DNA of 64,000 nucleotides from Prostheceraeus crozeri (Eukaryota; Platyhelminthes; Polycladida; Euryleptidae): positions 248,001-312,000 of the forward strand of contig CAJQUW010005296.1 of NCBI GenBank assembly GCA_907163375.1. Reading direction: 5' to 3'. Under the pieces are notes generated by a model that did no database searches, was not told the origin of the DNA, and saw only the letters and a list, made by a program, of their open reading frames with translations. Shown here in pieces: positions 23,068 to 34,224 of the stretch. The position numbers and the translations under genes are program-made. Every line of letters starts with the position of its first letter. The stretch's first letter is position 1.

Positions 23068-25660
23068 AAGGACTGACCCTCAGGTTAAGTACAGTTCAAA
23101 GCAGACAGCTGCAACGCCATGCGTAGCTGGCCGGACGTCATCAACAAGCTAATACGATTACGTCACAAGAGGAGCACACAAGAGGAGCACTTCAAGGGCA
23201 CTGATTCTGTCTTGTTGCCTCATGATAAAGGAAGTGGTCCCGAAAATAATGGTTCGCATTTGCAGCTCTCCTCTGAGAAGTAGGATCCTGCAGTGAGATC
23301 ATTCAGTGTCCACAAAGGTGGCTTGAGACACATCGTTGATGAAAGAAGGGCCTTTCTTTCAGATCTGATGAGTTATCAAAATGAAATCCTTTGTATCCGA
23401 GAGAAACAAATACATGTACACGTAACATAAATCAGGGTAGCAGCATAGTAGCAGAGGCCAGATAGATGCGTTGTAGGCAGGGCATTTTTAAGGCATTTCT
23501 ACTTGGTAACTATTTGGTCGAGAGGGCACTTTAGGACTATGTGCTCAAGATAGCATTTTAGGAGTAAGTCTGCGTTCTCTCAGAGTACTGTCGCTCACAC
23601 TGATGCATACTTTGATGACCTTTGTTCCACTTATCTATGGGCATGTCTCAAAAAGCACTGTAGGGTTTAAGTTTTTATAAGTCTAACGTTATGTGGTAAG
23701 TTACTAAATGAATGTAATTAAAATTGCATAGTACGAGTGTACATGCTAACAAGCATGCTCGTATATTCTTGTTTATCTTACATGCATGTCATTTTTATAT
23801 TATCAACTATCGCATTCATTTGGCTGTAAGAAAATTGGCAAATTTGGGCATTTATGTGACCGTGTTCTCTATGTTAGCTTCTTTAATTATGAAATTTTAT
23901 TTCATATCCTTTCGCAGCAATTTGATAATTTGTTTAGGGAAAATATATTTGTAGGAACAAAGATTGCCATTTTTATTTAAGCCCTGTGAATGCACTGTCA
24001 ATGTATCAATGTCAATATATCGATAGGAATTGGAAAAACATTTCATTTCGTTCTTCGATTCATGAACGGCAAATTCTTATTTCAGTTCAGTGGTGAAAAC
24101 TGAAATATCCCGCTCGCTGAGTTCACTCGTTCACCAGTGAAGGCCTGAAAACTTCGTTTGCTCACTCGCTAACTGGAAAGTTCGAATGCACTTGTCAGCA
24201 GCCACTGACGTCCCACGACCAGCAGATTTGATGGAGATCTTCTTGTTCGCTGTTAAAGCCACCGGAAGTATGGCTTAGCGATTCGTGATCTTGTGCTGGA
24301 CTGTCCTGGAGCGTGCCATGTCATGTTTTGCATTTTCGTGTTCGGCGTATCATGCATGGCCTATGTGCTCACCTTATGCAAGCACCGAAACCAAAAAAGA
24401 AAAACTTTTTTTACAAAGTCTAACTATGTAAGTCAGTAATGATAGTTTTCTGCAAACGACGTTCTTTCAGTCATGAAGTTCGCCATCTCAAGTCTGTGAT
24501 CAAAAACGACCTTGCCAAGGCCGTTCATGGCAATTATCAGACGGTTGATTTTATGATCGCTCTCCATTCCGTGGAAATTAATTGAAACTTTTGTTGGGAA
24601 ATGTTTCATCTTCTGATCACTGCATATACTCGTTGCTTCCATTGTTTTACTTTTTTCAATTTTCGTCTTGTCCACCAGAAATTGTATTGTCTCTCATATC
24701 AGGCAATTTTCGAACACAGCATCGCGTATGACTAATATATCAGACCTCTGATCTCCTCAGCTCCTTTTGAAATAGCTTAAAGATACAAAAAATATCATGA
24801 ATGAGTACATTTACATTGCTTGAAGAACACATTCTTGCTAAATAGCAAAATTTTGCTTCTAATCTTTCCATTCTCGAACATTTTCTCCATGAAAGTGTGG
24901 GTATATACATAGATAATGCCGTCCAAGAATCAAGTGTGATCATGAACTGACGGTTATTTACCAAGTCAATTTTTTGGATGTTTTATTTATCAAGAAATCG
25001 GTCAGTGTAATTCAAATTCGTATAAAAGTCCGGTTACCTAGTATTTAATTTCCTACAAGGCAACGGAACCACTTTGAGGGGGCAAGGTAACCATTTGGTT
25101 ACCTAGTTCGTATGTAGAAAAATACCCTGGCTGTAGGCTTTCAGTCAGTTTGGCAGACAGATTTACACAGCAGCAGACTTTCGAACCCTTTGAAATTGTG
25201 CTTTTGATGTGTAAGTTCCTGCTCATGTCGTAGGATAGAACCACTTCGAGAATGGATGTGACGACAGGCAGTTAATCATGGATGGAGATGCGGACGGGGT
25301 GGAGGGCTTACTTCGTAATGAAGACATGTAGACTGGCTCGCAAAACAGTGTTGTAGGATGAAGGATGTCTACATGAATCCATCATCTCAAACGAAATGAA
25401 TCTTCATAATTTACTTTTTCTAAAAAAATCAAACATCAATGCACGTATTATCTGATCACATAGAGAATTATTTCGAAATTATTCCAGTTTATTAACAACC
25501 TTCGCGCGTGATCAAGTGAAATCTCCCTATTTTTCGACTAAAGCAGAAATCTGATTTTTGACATGAAGTTTTAAAAGCTTGTGAACCCTAGGAGGAATCA
25601 ACGATCACCGAATTTGTCAAGTGCATTCGAAACTGCATTTATCAAACTTGTCAATATCCT
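23068..25660. other. intergenic, nothing firm
   Basis: No supported gene. A short inverted repeat (TTTCAGTTCAG ... CTGAAAT) occurs near 24082-24107. Open frames are short and show no family resemblance. Confidence 0.4.
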
Positions 25661-25681
25661 TTGGACATCATTCAACAAAAT

Positions 25682-26104
25682 ATGCAAGATAAATTCTATC
25701 TTTGTCGGATTTCATTAAAACATCTGGAGGGAATGCACGGCTCTGAGGTTAGTCACATGTCAATGCTTGATAAAGAAATAAGATTATCAAGAGATCAAGA
25801 TGATCAAGATATAAGATTATTCCCCATGTTCTCTCCTTACAACGATTCACCGAGCAGCATGCTGGAAATCTATGCTTCAAGTGAAAGAACCAGGGTTGCC
25901 TTCGGGATTAAAGTTTCAGTCCTCACCCATGCGCACAGAAGAATATGTTTGCAAGCAAATGTAGATGTGGAATTTAGACGCTGGTCCACTAAAGAACATC
26001 AAAAACTGAAAAAAGAAGATCACATAGGATCATGCAGGAACGTGGACATTCGAGATAATCTTGATATGGCGGTCATCCACACAATTACAGTAACTATGCC
26101 TTGA
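25682..26104 (+). CDS. hypothetical open frame, 140 codons, doubtful
   Basis: From the ATG at 25682 an uninterrupted frame runs to TGA at 26102-26104. It is highly charged (rich in R, K, D, E, H) with no signal peptide, membrane span or motif that I recognise. Its last codons enter the left arm of a hairpin at 26089. A frame of this length is uncommon in AT-rich DNA, but no second line of evidence supports it and no convincing splice sites were noted. It may be chance or a relic. Confidence 0.2.
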   Translation: MQDKFYLCRISLKHLEGMHGSEVSHMSMLDKEIRLSRDQDDQDIRLFPMFSPYNDSPSSMLEIYASSERTRVAFGIKVSVLTHAHRRICLQANVDVEFRRWSTKEHQKLKKEDHIGSCRNVDIRDNLDMAVIHTITVTMP

Positions 26105-26264
26105 GTTGTGGAGCCAGGGTATTGTGAGATGATTTTGTGATTTCAGAACGTGACCATGCTTACCGGTGGTAAGCGAAATGCATTGTGATTTGGCTTAACT
26201 TTGCTTTTTTCAAAGCCGAACATCTGGTTTACCCTGGCTCCACAACTTAAACCATAGTCATGGC
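26089..26264. repeat. small foldback element (hairpin)
   Basis: The left arm near 26091-26121 (ending GTTGTGGAGCCAGGGTA) pairs with the right arm at 26230-26264 (beginning TACCCTGGCTCCACAAC). A small perfect hairpin, GCTTACC-GG-TGGTAAGC, sits in the loop. Looks like a short MITE. Confidence 0.8.
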
Positions 26265-26967
26265 ACAGGGTCTATTCAAGCATTTACAGTAACGTTTCGA
26301 AAATGATGAACATTCATCAACCAAATCACTATAAGAATCGGCATTCATTACCAGCATTTAGTTTTCCAGAGACGTTTAAAGTCGTTTCATTTAAATAAAA
26401 TACGGGTGGTTCAAAAAGCTAATTTACTTTCATTATTTTGCATCCCAGAGCTTGGAAACCTTTACAAAATAAAATAAGTTGTCAAACTCAATGCAACAAA
26501 AAGTGCTTTCACAAAAGTAAAATGAGTAGTAAGTGAATTATTTTGATACGTATCGTTCTTCATCTTTTCTTCAAACTTTGTTTGAAATGGTAGAGAAACT
26601 TCACTATTTTTGACAGGGCTTTGATAACGTCATAGTTTGAAGAAGTTATATTTCTGTGAAGCAATATCTCATCTTCTGTAGCGCTCATTGCAAGGTCGGG
26701 CAAAACCTTGGGTCAGAACCCAAAATTCAAGTCCAAGTTTCAATAAATGAAGTTTCAATAACAAGCAATAACGTTTCAATAAACGAAGTCCACTATTTGT
26801 ATTTTGTGCTCATATAAGGATTCTTCTATAGGGCAAAATTCCTATTGGGCCCATGATAAGTGCTGCATAAGTGGAAAACAATTTCTCATTGCAATAACTG
26901 TAATTATTAGATAAAATACATGTAGGCCTATTACGTAGAGCTTTCCTTAAAATCTAACCTACGCTGA

Positions 26968-26998
26968 TATAAATAAATAAATAAATAAATATATATAT
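26968..26998. repeat. microsatellite (AAAT)n then (AT)n
   Basis: About five AAAT units pass into TATATATA. Simple repeat. Confidence 0.9.
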
Positions 26999-27555
26999 AG
27001 CATTGGCCAGAATGAATGACTCAGTTAATCAATTAGCATTGTTTTCCATTGTGGTTGAATCTGCAGACACCCTGACCTCTCTGCGGAAATGTTTTTGCAA
27101 CAAACTGTCTTACAGGACTATCTGCATGATAACTGAGCTGTAATGGCTTAGTATTACATGTGGTTGTCGGCTGGAAGTCAGACAGACCACGAAAATTCTG
27201 GCTATCCATAAAAGATAAATGCTGAAAAGATTTTTGCCATTATGCCTATGAAAATTGGATTACTGCGAACGGGTTCCAGTTACGATCTTGCAGAAAACCA
27301 AAGGACGCAGCTCAACACATTGTATGTGACACGCTTGAAGACCACTCCGCACCCCTCGTTCAAAGTAATTAGATATGTAATAAGAAGTAATTATCTTGAT
27401 TGTGACCGATGCAATAAAAGATAGTTAAATAGCGTCTTGGATTGATGATTTTGCACGAAGCTTTTCAACAGCAATTTGATAAAATCATCTTTTCTTCTAG
27501 CATTTTTTTTGATTTAGTAGCTTGATGGCATTTTTGAAAAATAATTGGCATTGAT

Positions 27556-27645
27556 CATAGCGTAGATACATATTAGGTAGAGTAGCAACTCAGCCTTTCT
27601 TAAATTCCCTTTGTGTATACAGTTTTGATGTTCATTGTAAATTAA
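27556..27645 (+). mobile_element. family X left-end fragment
   Basis: It begins CATAGCGTAGATACATATTA and continues AGGTAGAGTAGCAACT, a diverged X left end, and fades after about 90 bp. It abuts the 3' side of the minus-strand Penelope-like element, so the two insertions have been joined or one is truncated. Confidence 0.65.
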
Positions 27646-27795
27646 TCGGCTAATTGCCTCGGACAGTCCCACGAAGAAAAAACAATTCTTTCGCTGGCCT
27701 TTCACCTGTGTCAAACATCAGGCATCGTCAGGCGAATGTATTGACAACATACATTGTAACTATTTCAAAGGCTGTTACGACATTAATGAGTCATT

Positions 27796-28167
27796 CTATA
27801 AGGGATTACATTCAGGTTGCAACAAGCCCAGCCACGCTCTACTGATATCAAGTTTCGCGTTGAAACCTCCCTTCCGCTTCGTCCATAGGGCCTCCTTCAC
27901 TCTCCTCCTGTACCAATCAGACCCCCTAGTCACTACCCGCGCGCCCTCCCAATCAATTCTGTGATATTTCTCCCAGCAGTGTTTCGCAATCTCAGAGCTG
28001 ACTACATTCCCTTCTAAAACATTCTTCTTGTGTTCCTTAATCCTTTGCTCCATTCCTCTTTTAGTTTCTCCCACATAATTCCCTTCACATCCTTTGCAAT
28101 TGATGTTATACACTACTTCCTTCGGCTCGGTCTTTTGTTCTTTCTTTCTCACCAATTGCTTGCCCAC
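27796..28167 (-). pseudogene. Penelope-like element, GIY-YIG endonuclease domain
   Basis: The frame carries VVYNINCKGCEGNYVGETKR (the Y-N and Y-V-G strands with a CxxC pair), then RIKEHKKN with the conserved R and E-H residues. A C-terminal tail follows that ends in LLQPECNPL. This is the site-specific endonuclease that nicks target DNA for these elements. The domain looks intact by eye but is separated from the RT by a frame break at about 28168-28208. Confidence 0.85.
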
Positions 28168-28208
28168 TGACTGACCTCCTCTTTCATACGCTTTGTAATT
28201 GTGCCGCC

Positions 28209-29268
28209 TCAGTATATCTTCCCTACTTTCTCCGTCACTCCTTTCTCACACGGAAGAACAATCACCCCTTCGATTCCCTCTTTCACTGAGTGATTGTTTC
28301 CTTCGGCTTCCTCTTCAGTTTCTCTGCTTCTCCTCTCACTTTGTAGCCTGCATTTGTGGAAGAATCTGTTGTCATATGCATTACGTCTAAAGACCGTACT
28401 CAAATGTTTCATCTCCTTTTGTTTCTTCCCACCTTCACATACTCTGTTTGCTCTTAGGATCATGCATTTCAGCACTCCCTCCTTCACTTTGTCACTATGA
28501 TGAGACCTTTTGTTTATGTATAAGTCCGTGTGAGTTGCCTTCCTAAAAACTCCTGTAGAAATCTTCTTCCCTTCTCTCTCCAATTCGACATCAAGAAAAG
28601 ATAATTTTCTTGTTTCTTTATTCTCCATTTCCCAAGTAAATTTGACTTTAGGATGTCTGGAATTCATGTAGTTCACCAGTCTCTCAATTTCTTCTTCAGA
28701 CCCTTCCACTACATTTAAACAATCGTCTACGTATCTTAGATGTTTCTTAGGTGTTATTCATCCATTCAATCTTGCTGCTGTGAATGTTTCTTCTTCAAAC
28801 TCATTCATGAATATCTTTGCCATGATTGGTGAGAGACAACTTCATATGCTCAGACCACTCCTTTGCCTGAAAATCGTCCCTTTATATTCAAAAAAAGGAT
28901 GAGTTCAGTACTAGTCTTAGTAATTCTACAATGCTGTCCACCTGCCAATTGGTTCTACTTGAGATGTATGGGTCTGCTCTCAATTTCTTCTCCGCACACA
29001 TAATGGCATCTTCTACTGGAATTGAAGGGTACATCGCTTGTACATCCAATGAAACTAGGATGTCGCTCTCTTCTAAGTCCCAATTTTTGATTTTCTTGCA
29101 TAGGTCCCCTGTGTCTTTCACATGACTTCCTATGTCCTGTCGGGAATAGCCCATAATCTTCGACAGTTGTTTTGCAAAATTCTGCGTAAGACTACCTCTG
29201 GTGTAAACTACTGGGCGTAACGGAATTCTCTCTTTATGCACTTTTGGCAAACCAAACATGTATGGCAT
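28209..29268 (-). pseudogene. Penelope-like element, reverse transcriptase core
   Basis: Two open stretches (28888-29268 and 28209-28709) are joined by a broken segment. The first holds PYMFGLPKVHK and VSLDVQAMYPSIPVEDA (motif A with the catalytic aspartate). The broken part includes SGLSI, a stop and CLSPIMAKIFM (motif B) and then the catalytic YVDD at 28722-28733. The second stretch continues with CLNVVEGSEEEI and KLSFLDVELER (thumb). Internal stops make it inactive. Confidence 0.85.
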
Positions 29269-29293
29269 ATTATAATTATGTCGCAGGTGATAA

Positions 29294-30244
29294 TCATTTC
29301 ATCTCAGCCTCTTCTAACTCGCCAGTTGAAACCATGCTTTTCAACCTGTCCCCAATATCTTTCCGAACTCCTTTCCATGGATCCTTTCTTATTTCTTCAT
29401 AGTGTCCATCATTCAACACTTCCCGCATTTTTATCTGATACTCCTCTTCATCTAATACTACCGTCACTCTTCCTTTGTCTGCCTGTATTATTCGTATTTC
29501 TTTGTTATTTACCGAATTCTTCAAGCTCCTCAACGCCTCCCTTTCCTCGAAGCTTAAGTTGCTGTCACTTCTGCGATTGTTTTTCGATACCTTCTTCAAA
29601 CAACTCATAACTTCGCATCTGATTTCTTCTTTCCTATTCTCATTCTTGTTATTCCTAATTCCAGCTTCTATCCCTGCCATGAATTCATCCATGTCAATCT
29701 TTCCCGTCCTCACCTCAAAATTTAGACCCAATTCTAACAACTTTCTCTCTTTGTCGGTTAAACCTTTGGAACTCATGTCTACCACCAATCTTTCTTTCCA
29801 TTCCTTGTTCTCCCCTTCGCTGTCCTGGACCCCACCCGACCGGACTGATATTTGCTGCAACTTTTTACTATGTGCATCCCTTACCTTTTTAGAAAGTTTC
29901 TGACAAGATTATGTTACCATATCACGAAATTTCTTCAGATCTTTCGTCTCCTCCTCTTCAGACAAGGAGACCTCCAAGTCCAGCACGAGTTTTCTCTGTC
30001 TTCGAAGTTCTTGTCTTAGCCTCTTCCTTTCTTCGTTGACCAGCCGTAGTCCAAACTCTAGTTGCAACTTCTCCCGATTCTCCGTGATTTGACCAGGTAC
30101 ACACAAAGTCGTACCCGTTAGATCGCCCGCCTCCGGTACGTGTTCGTTACACGAACTCGGCCCGGTAAACGGGTCGTTCCTACCGTCACGTAACCGGTAC
30201 GAGCTCGTGTACCCGAAGGAGGTTCCAAAAAAAAAAATCCGCAC
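29294..30244 (-). pseudogene. Penelope-like element, N-terminal region
   Basis: Two open stretches (29909-30244 and 29294-29860) carry GDLTGTTLCVPGQITENREK, a basic E/R/L-rich coiled region, and LSFEEREALRSLKNSV followed by IIQADKGRVTVVLDEEEY. These are the conserved N-terminal blocks of Penelope-like RT proteins. A TAA at 29909 and a frame break separate them. A fragment of the same region recurs near 39620-39770. Confidence 0.75.
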
Positions 30245-30262
30245 TGCTGCTTGATTTACGGT

Positions 30263-30313
30263 CTTTCATTTAATCTCCAGTGCTCTGTATTTTAGCTGGA
30301 GATTAAATGAAAG
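30263..30313. repeat. perfect 18-bp hairpin
   Basis: CTTTCATTTAATCTCCAG (30263-30280) and its exact reverse complement (30296-30313) flank a 15-nt loop just upstream of the Penelope-like element. It is terminator-like in shape, but no function can be assigned. Confidence 0.85.
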
Positions 30314-30849
30314 CCCGTTTTTACAAGCAACAGGGCGGATCCTAACTAAAGAGAAAAGTCAAACATGTCAAATAATAGGTTTATTCTTCATGAAATTATA
30401 GCCACGTACCACAGTAACACTGCCTGGGATAGTTGACTAAAATAACAGTACCTGGGAAGTTTGACTGCAGTTCGGCAACACTTAAACAATTCCTTGTGCA
30501 GTAATTGCCTTCACACTTGCAAACAGTTCCACGTAGAATCCATGTATAGGCCTACTTGGTTTGATATCCCAATCTTATCCGGAGATAAGAGAATCATTGT
30601 CTCTGAAAAAGGAAATATTTTTCAATGACATTTCAGGCTGGATTCATACGATCGCAAAAAGCAAGGATATGTATAGGATGCATCTATGCAAGAATTACAT
30701 GATGAATTATATATAAAAGCACAAATGAAACAAAATTTGTAAATTAAAGTAAGCAGTATTTACTATGCCAGCATCAATTATAAATAGCATGCAAAATTAT
30801 GATGAGATTAACATTCAAGTCAATGTATGAATTAAACAGAGCTTCTGTA
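30314..30849. other. intergenic, nothing recognised
   Basis: No gene or repeat supported in this AT-rich interval. Confidence 0.45.
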
Positions 30850-31230
30850 GACCTAAAATAACAAGCAATGCGTCAATCATGTCGCAAAGCATCTGCAAGC
30901 CTACTTTAGGCCTAGATAGATCTTATCACGTTTGTTTAAATTTTGGCATCTAACATTGTAGGAGAGATTATTACTTATGTCTTTATATGCGCCTCTTACC
31001 TCAATTCACTAGTTCTTACATAAGACAGTTTTAAAATGAAGTTGTAACCTAAATCACACTTGTCTACAGTTTGCTTTCCAATGAAGTTGGTTTCTGTTTT
31101 CTGAACGAACTGTAGACAAGTGTGATTTAGGTTAAAACTTCACTTTGAAACTATAAGTAGCAAAAGTATGCGTGCAGATGCTTTGCGAACCAACGCTTGA
31201 TCATTGATGATGTCGCTGATGAAATACAAT
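30850..31230. repeat. foldback element with strong inner arms
   Basis: The inner arms near 31030-31075 and 31113-31160 share AACCTAAATCACACTTGTCT and its reverse complement. The outer blocks GCAAAGCATCTGCA (about 30890) and TGCAGATGCTTTGC (about 31176) extend the palindrome with gaps. Non-coding. Confidence 0.75.
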
Positions 31231-32258
31231 TATATAAACTAACCAGTTAGCAGTAGAAGAAGCAACATCCCCGTGACGCCTGCATAATACCTTTTACATT
31301 AAGCTTGTTTCAATCGGATCATTAACACATTTCAAGAACTTAATACAAGCCATGATAAAAGCGAAATTAATGTGAAAAGCACTACAGTCCCTATCAAATC
31401 ATCTTATATGAATAAATAATAATGCGATGAATTATTTGTATCTACTAAATACGGGAGGTTTGCACCGTACAGCTTTACTGATGCAGGTCTCATTGTAAAC
31501 TGCACACCACTAAAACAGCAGTTACAGTAATATATCCGCTAAACTTAACAGAAAATATTCGCAAGAAACATGAAAATGATGACGTTACAATTGGATGATT
31601 GATGACATCAATTAAAATCCGCTAATATCAGATAGAGCGTCTCTACGGATATTTTCTGTTCGGAGTGTAAAAACAGCAGTGAAAGTAATTTTAGCTGCTG
31701 ATTTTAACGAATATTTGTTGTTTATAGTGCACTTGCATTAGTCACTCGCTGTGACAAAGATAGTTTTTTTTAACTACAATACATCGTATCACTTGGCTCT
31801 CCTCCGAACTTCTATAGGGAATAGGAATAAACTCACGAGGATGCTGCTGCCTTCCCTGAAAACTAGACAAATTGATTTTGTTTACATCTGCATCAGCACC
31901 TTACAGTATCTCCCCAAAACCGCCGGTTAATCAGGGTTTGTACACCTAACGTCAGCCAGATAGCTAGACTCAAGCTAAAATTTTAGGCATGAAGCATTTC
32001 AGGAGAATGCAGTTTACTTTCCCTCCATAGAATAATATCCATATCAATGAAGAAATTTGAATATTGAAAGTAAATCAGCCTCAAGATGACTGCAGACTTA
32101 TGATTCTTGTTTTTTTCCATGATTGATCATCATAATCCATTGCAAACGATCTTGAGCAGAGTGATATTCCAGCATGCCTATGAACGATTCTACAGGTGAT
32201 TTTGTGATTTCATCTTTATGGTTGGACATGTCATTGATCTTCATGAAATGATAATGGG
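31231..32258. other. intergenic, weak inverted repeats
   Basis: No gene supported. AACAGAAAATATTCG near 31550 is partly mirrored by GATATTTTCTGTT near 31658. AAACAGCAGT occurs twice. Nothing stronger. Confidence 0.4.
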
Positions 32259-32520
32259 CAATTCCGTAAATAACGCACGTACGTTCTGACACACAATCTT
32301 CATTTCTCATCATGAAGCAATGCGATTCTATCCATGAAAATTGCACCATACCATGCCAAAATAGTATGAAATATTTATCACTTTTCAAATATTCAACAGT
32401 AGTCCCTCTAGCGTCGAAAGAGGGACTGCCATTAAATTAATTAATTAAATTGTTTTTACTAATTATATTGAAGGGACTACTATAATGTTTCAGAACGTTC
32501 GTGCGTTATTTATGAAATTG
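32259..32520. repeat. palindrome enclosing an 84-bp AGTAGTCCCT MITE
   Basis: The outer arms (32259-32290 and 32487-32520) pair through AAATAACGCACG and CGTGCGTTATTT-type text. Inside, AGTAGTCCCT (32398-32407) and AGGGACTACT (32472-32481) form the termini of a very small MITE, which has an inner hairpin (GTCCCTC ... GAGGGAC) near its left end. The open frame at 32098-32388 overlaps an arm and is not a gene. Confidence 0.65.
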
Positions 32521-32530
32521 TTCTAATCGT

Positions 32531-33581
32531 TGTGAATGAATTATCTTTCAGGTTCAGACAAGACACTAAGGCTCATGCTATAAAAAACCCAGTTGCTCAC
32601 CAGCTTATCAAGAATTTTCTGTACTGATCGTTGGGCATTTCATGACTAATCGTCCACAATTCAATTACAATTCATTGCTACGATGATGTAACGTTAATGA
32701 GAGATGCTGTTTCATGTCGGTACAGCGCACGTCCAATGTAATTAAATATTGAATAGGCTTATTGAACGCTTTCCTTCTGATGAGTCCATAGAGTTAGATT
32801 TGTAAACTACACAACAACACTGTGTGACACATTCACAGATGACTGCTAATTTGTATTCGTTACGAATACATGCTGGAAATGTCTCATGTCAGCTCAAGAT
32901 GACACAGATATCTATCAATCCGAACTCTGTGCCCCGACCGCACTCAAAAGATAGGCTCTAATTAGTGTATCTGACATGCGTGTGGAAGTGACAACAAGCC
33001 ACGAGGCCGATTAGTCATCACAAAATCTGACAGATGAGACCACACTATGCCCATAGAGGTCTATACCTTATTGATGTCACAAAGCAAAACACCTCGATGG
33101 AATGCTGCATAAAATCGATATGTTGCAGGAAGTGTTGAGAAATTAAGCATGTTTATCAAAATAGCGAATGAAGATAGAACTAATGCATTGCTGAATTAGT
33201 GAACAGTGAAAACATGAATGTTGTTCAGGTGTTCTAAAGCATGAATCATTGCACCAGAGAAATCAGTCAAGTCACTGAAGTCAGCTGAAGACATTGTATT
33301 ATAGATTGCAGTGCATGGCTCGATAGAAAATGTGCCCCTCCATCTCAAAATAATATGCGCATGTTATGCTCCACTGCAGGTAAGATTCTGACTAACATTT
33401 GTTGCTTCGAAATTGCATGCATTATGCTATGAAATACTCAAGATGGCTAATAAAGACATGTTAGGGACATATCAATAATCAGGATTTACTAAGCAGGTGG
33501 GAAGTATTTTGGGATACCGTACATAAATTAACACTTTAGATATTCACGCAGTTTGCAACTGCACGGTCTATGTCCACTTAT
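32531..33581. other. intergenic, nothing recognised
   Basis: No gene, RNA or repeat supported. Confidence 0.45.
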
Positions 33582-33649
33582 TGATAATTGTGCTTTTTAC
33601 TTTTATCTTTCCTAATGATAATTGTGCTTTTTACTTTTATCTTTCCTAA
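33582..33649 (+). repeat. 34-bp unit tandemly duplicated
   Basis: The unit TGATAATTGTGC...CTTTCCTAA is present twice, back to back and without a visible difference (33582-33615 and 33616-33649). It looks like a recent slippage or duplication. Confidence 0.95.
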
Positions 33650-33726
33650 GTCAAAATAACTCTCATGTTGTCATTAAGAGAATCCTCTCTACTAGTACAG
33701 GGATTATTATTGGAAATTAAATATTG

Positions 33727-33905
33727 GTGGTCTACGTGGCACGGTGGCTAAGTGCTTGGCTAGCGATCTTTCGGTCCAGAGGTCGAGCCAAAGTGTCATA
33801 GGAAGTCGTCAGGAAGGGCTTCCGGACCAAATGGTCACAGCCAGAATAAAGTCTGACTCTGTGTCAACACAGTGGAGCCCCAAGTAAGGTAGAGTAGACG
33901 TTGAC
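33727..33905 (+). mobile_element. tRNA-derived SINE
   Basis: An A-box-like GTGGCTAAGTGCTTGG is followed about 35 bp later by a B-box-like AGGTCGAGCC, giving a degenerate tRNA-like head. A non-tRNA body follows (GGGCTTCCGGACCAAATGG ... TGGAGCCCCAAGTAAGG). The order fits a pol III SINE. A clear tail or target-site duplication was not found. Confidence 0.6.
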
Positions 33906-34224
33906 CTTAGAGTCCACAATTCACTTCAACTAATTAAAAAACATAATATTGCATGAATTATCAGACTGAAATGAAGTTATATCACGTCATCATTATTACG
34001 TAATGCATCATAGGCTATGCTTAACATTAATCGTGCATACATAAGCCTACAACGATCAAGGATACAATCAGAACACTAGAAGCTTCAGAGATGAAACAAT
34101 ACATATAATATGTCCGACATTACAGTTTAGTTGATCATCAGTCTGCAGCTGCGACCCCTATCCTGTTTTTCTGAAATATTTTGATATAATATAACAATGC
34201 AAAAAGTATTCCACTGCAGGGGAA

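Larger units (their letters stand above)
27650..30244 (-). mobile_element. nearly full-length Penelope-like retroelement (degenerate)
   Basis: Read on the minus strand it holds, in order, a basic N-terminal region, the Penelope-type RT N-extension, the RT core with a YVDD box, and a C-terminal GIY-YIG endonuclease. That is the order seen in endonuclease-positive Penelope-like elements. At least three frame breaks and stops interrupt it. Behind the ORF, near 27680-27735, the minus strand has CTGACGA, a short stem and GAAA, which recalls the hammerhead ribozyme core known from this group. A run of A residues follows the 5' side on the minus strand. Confidence 0.85.
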
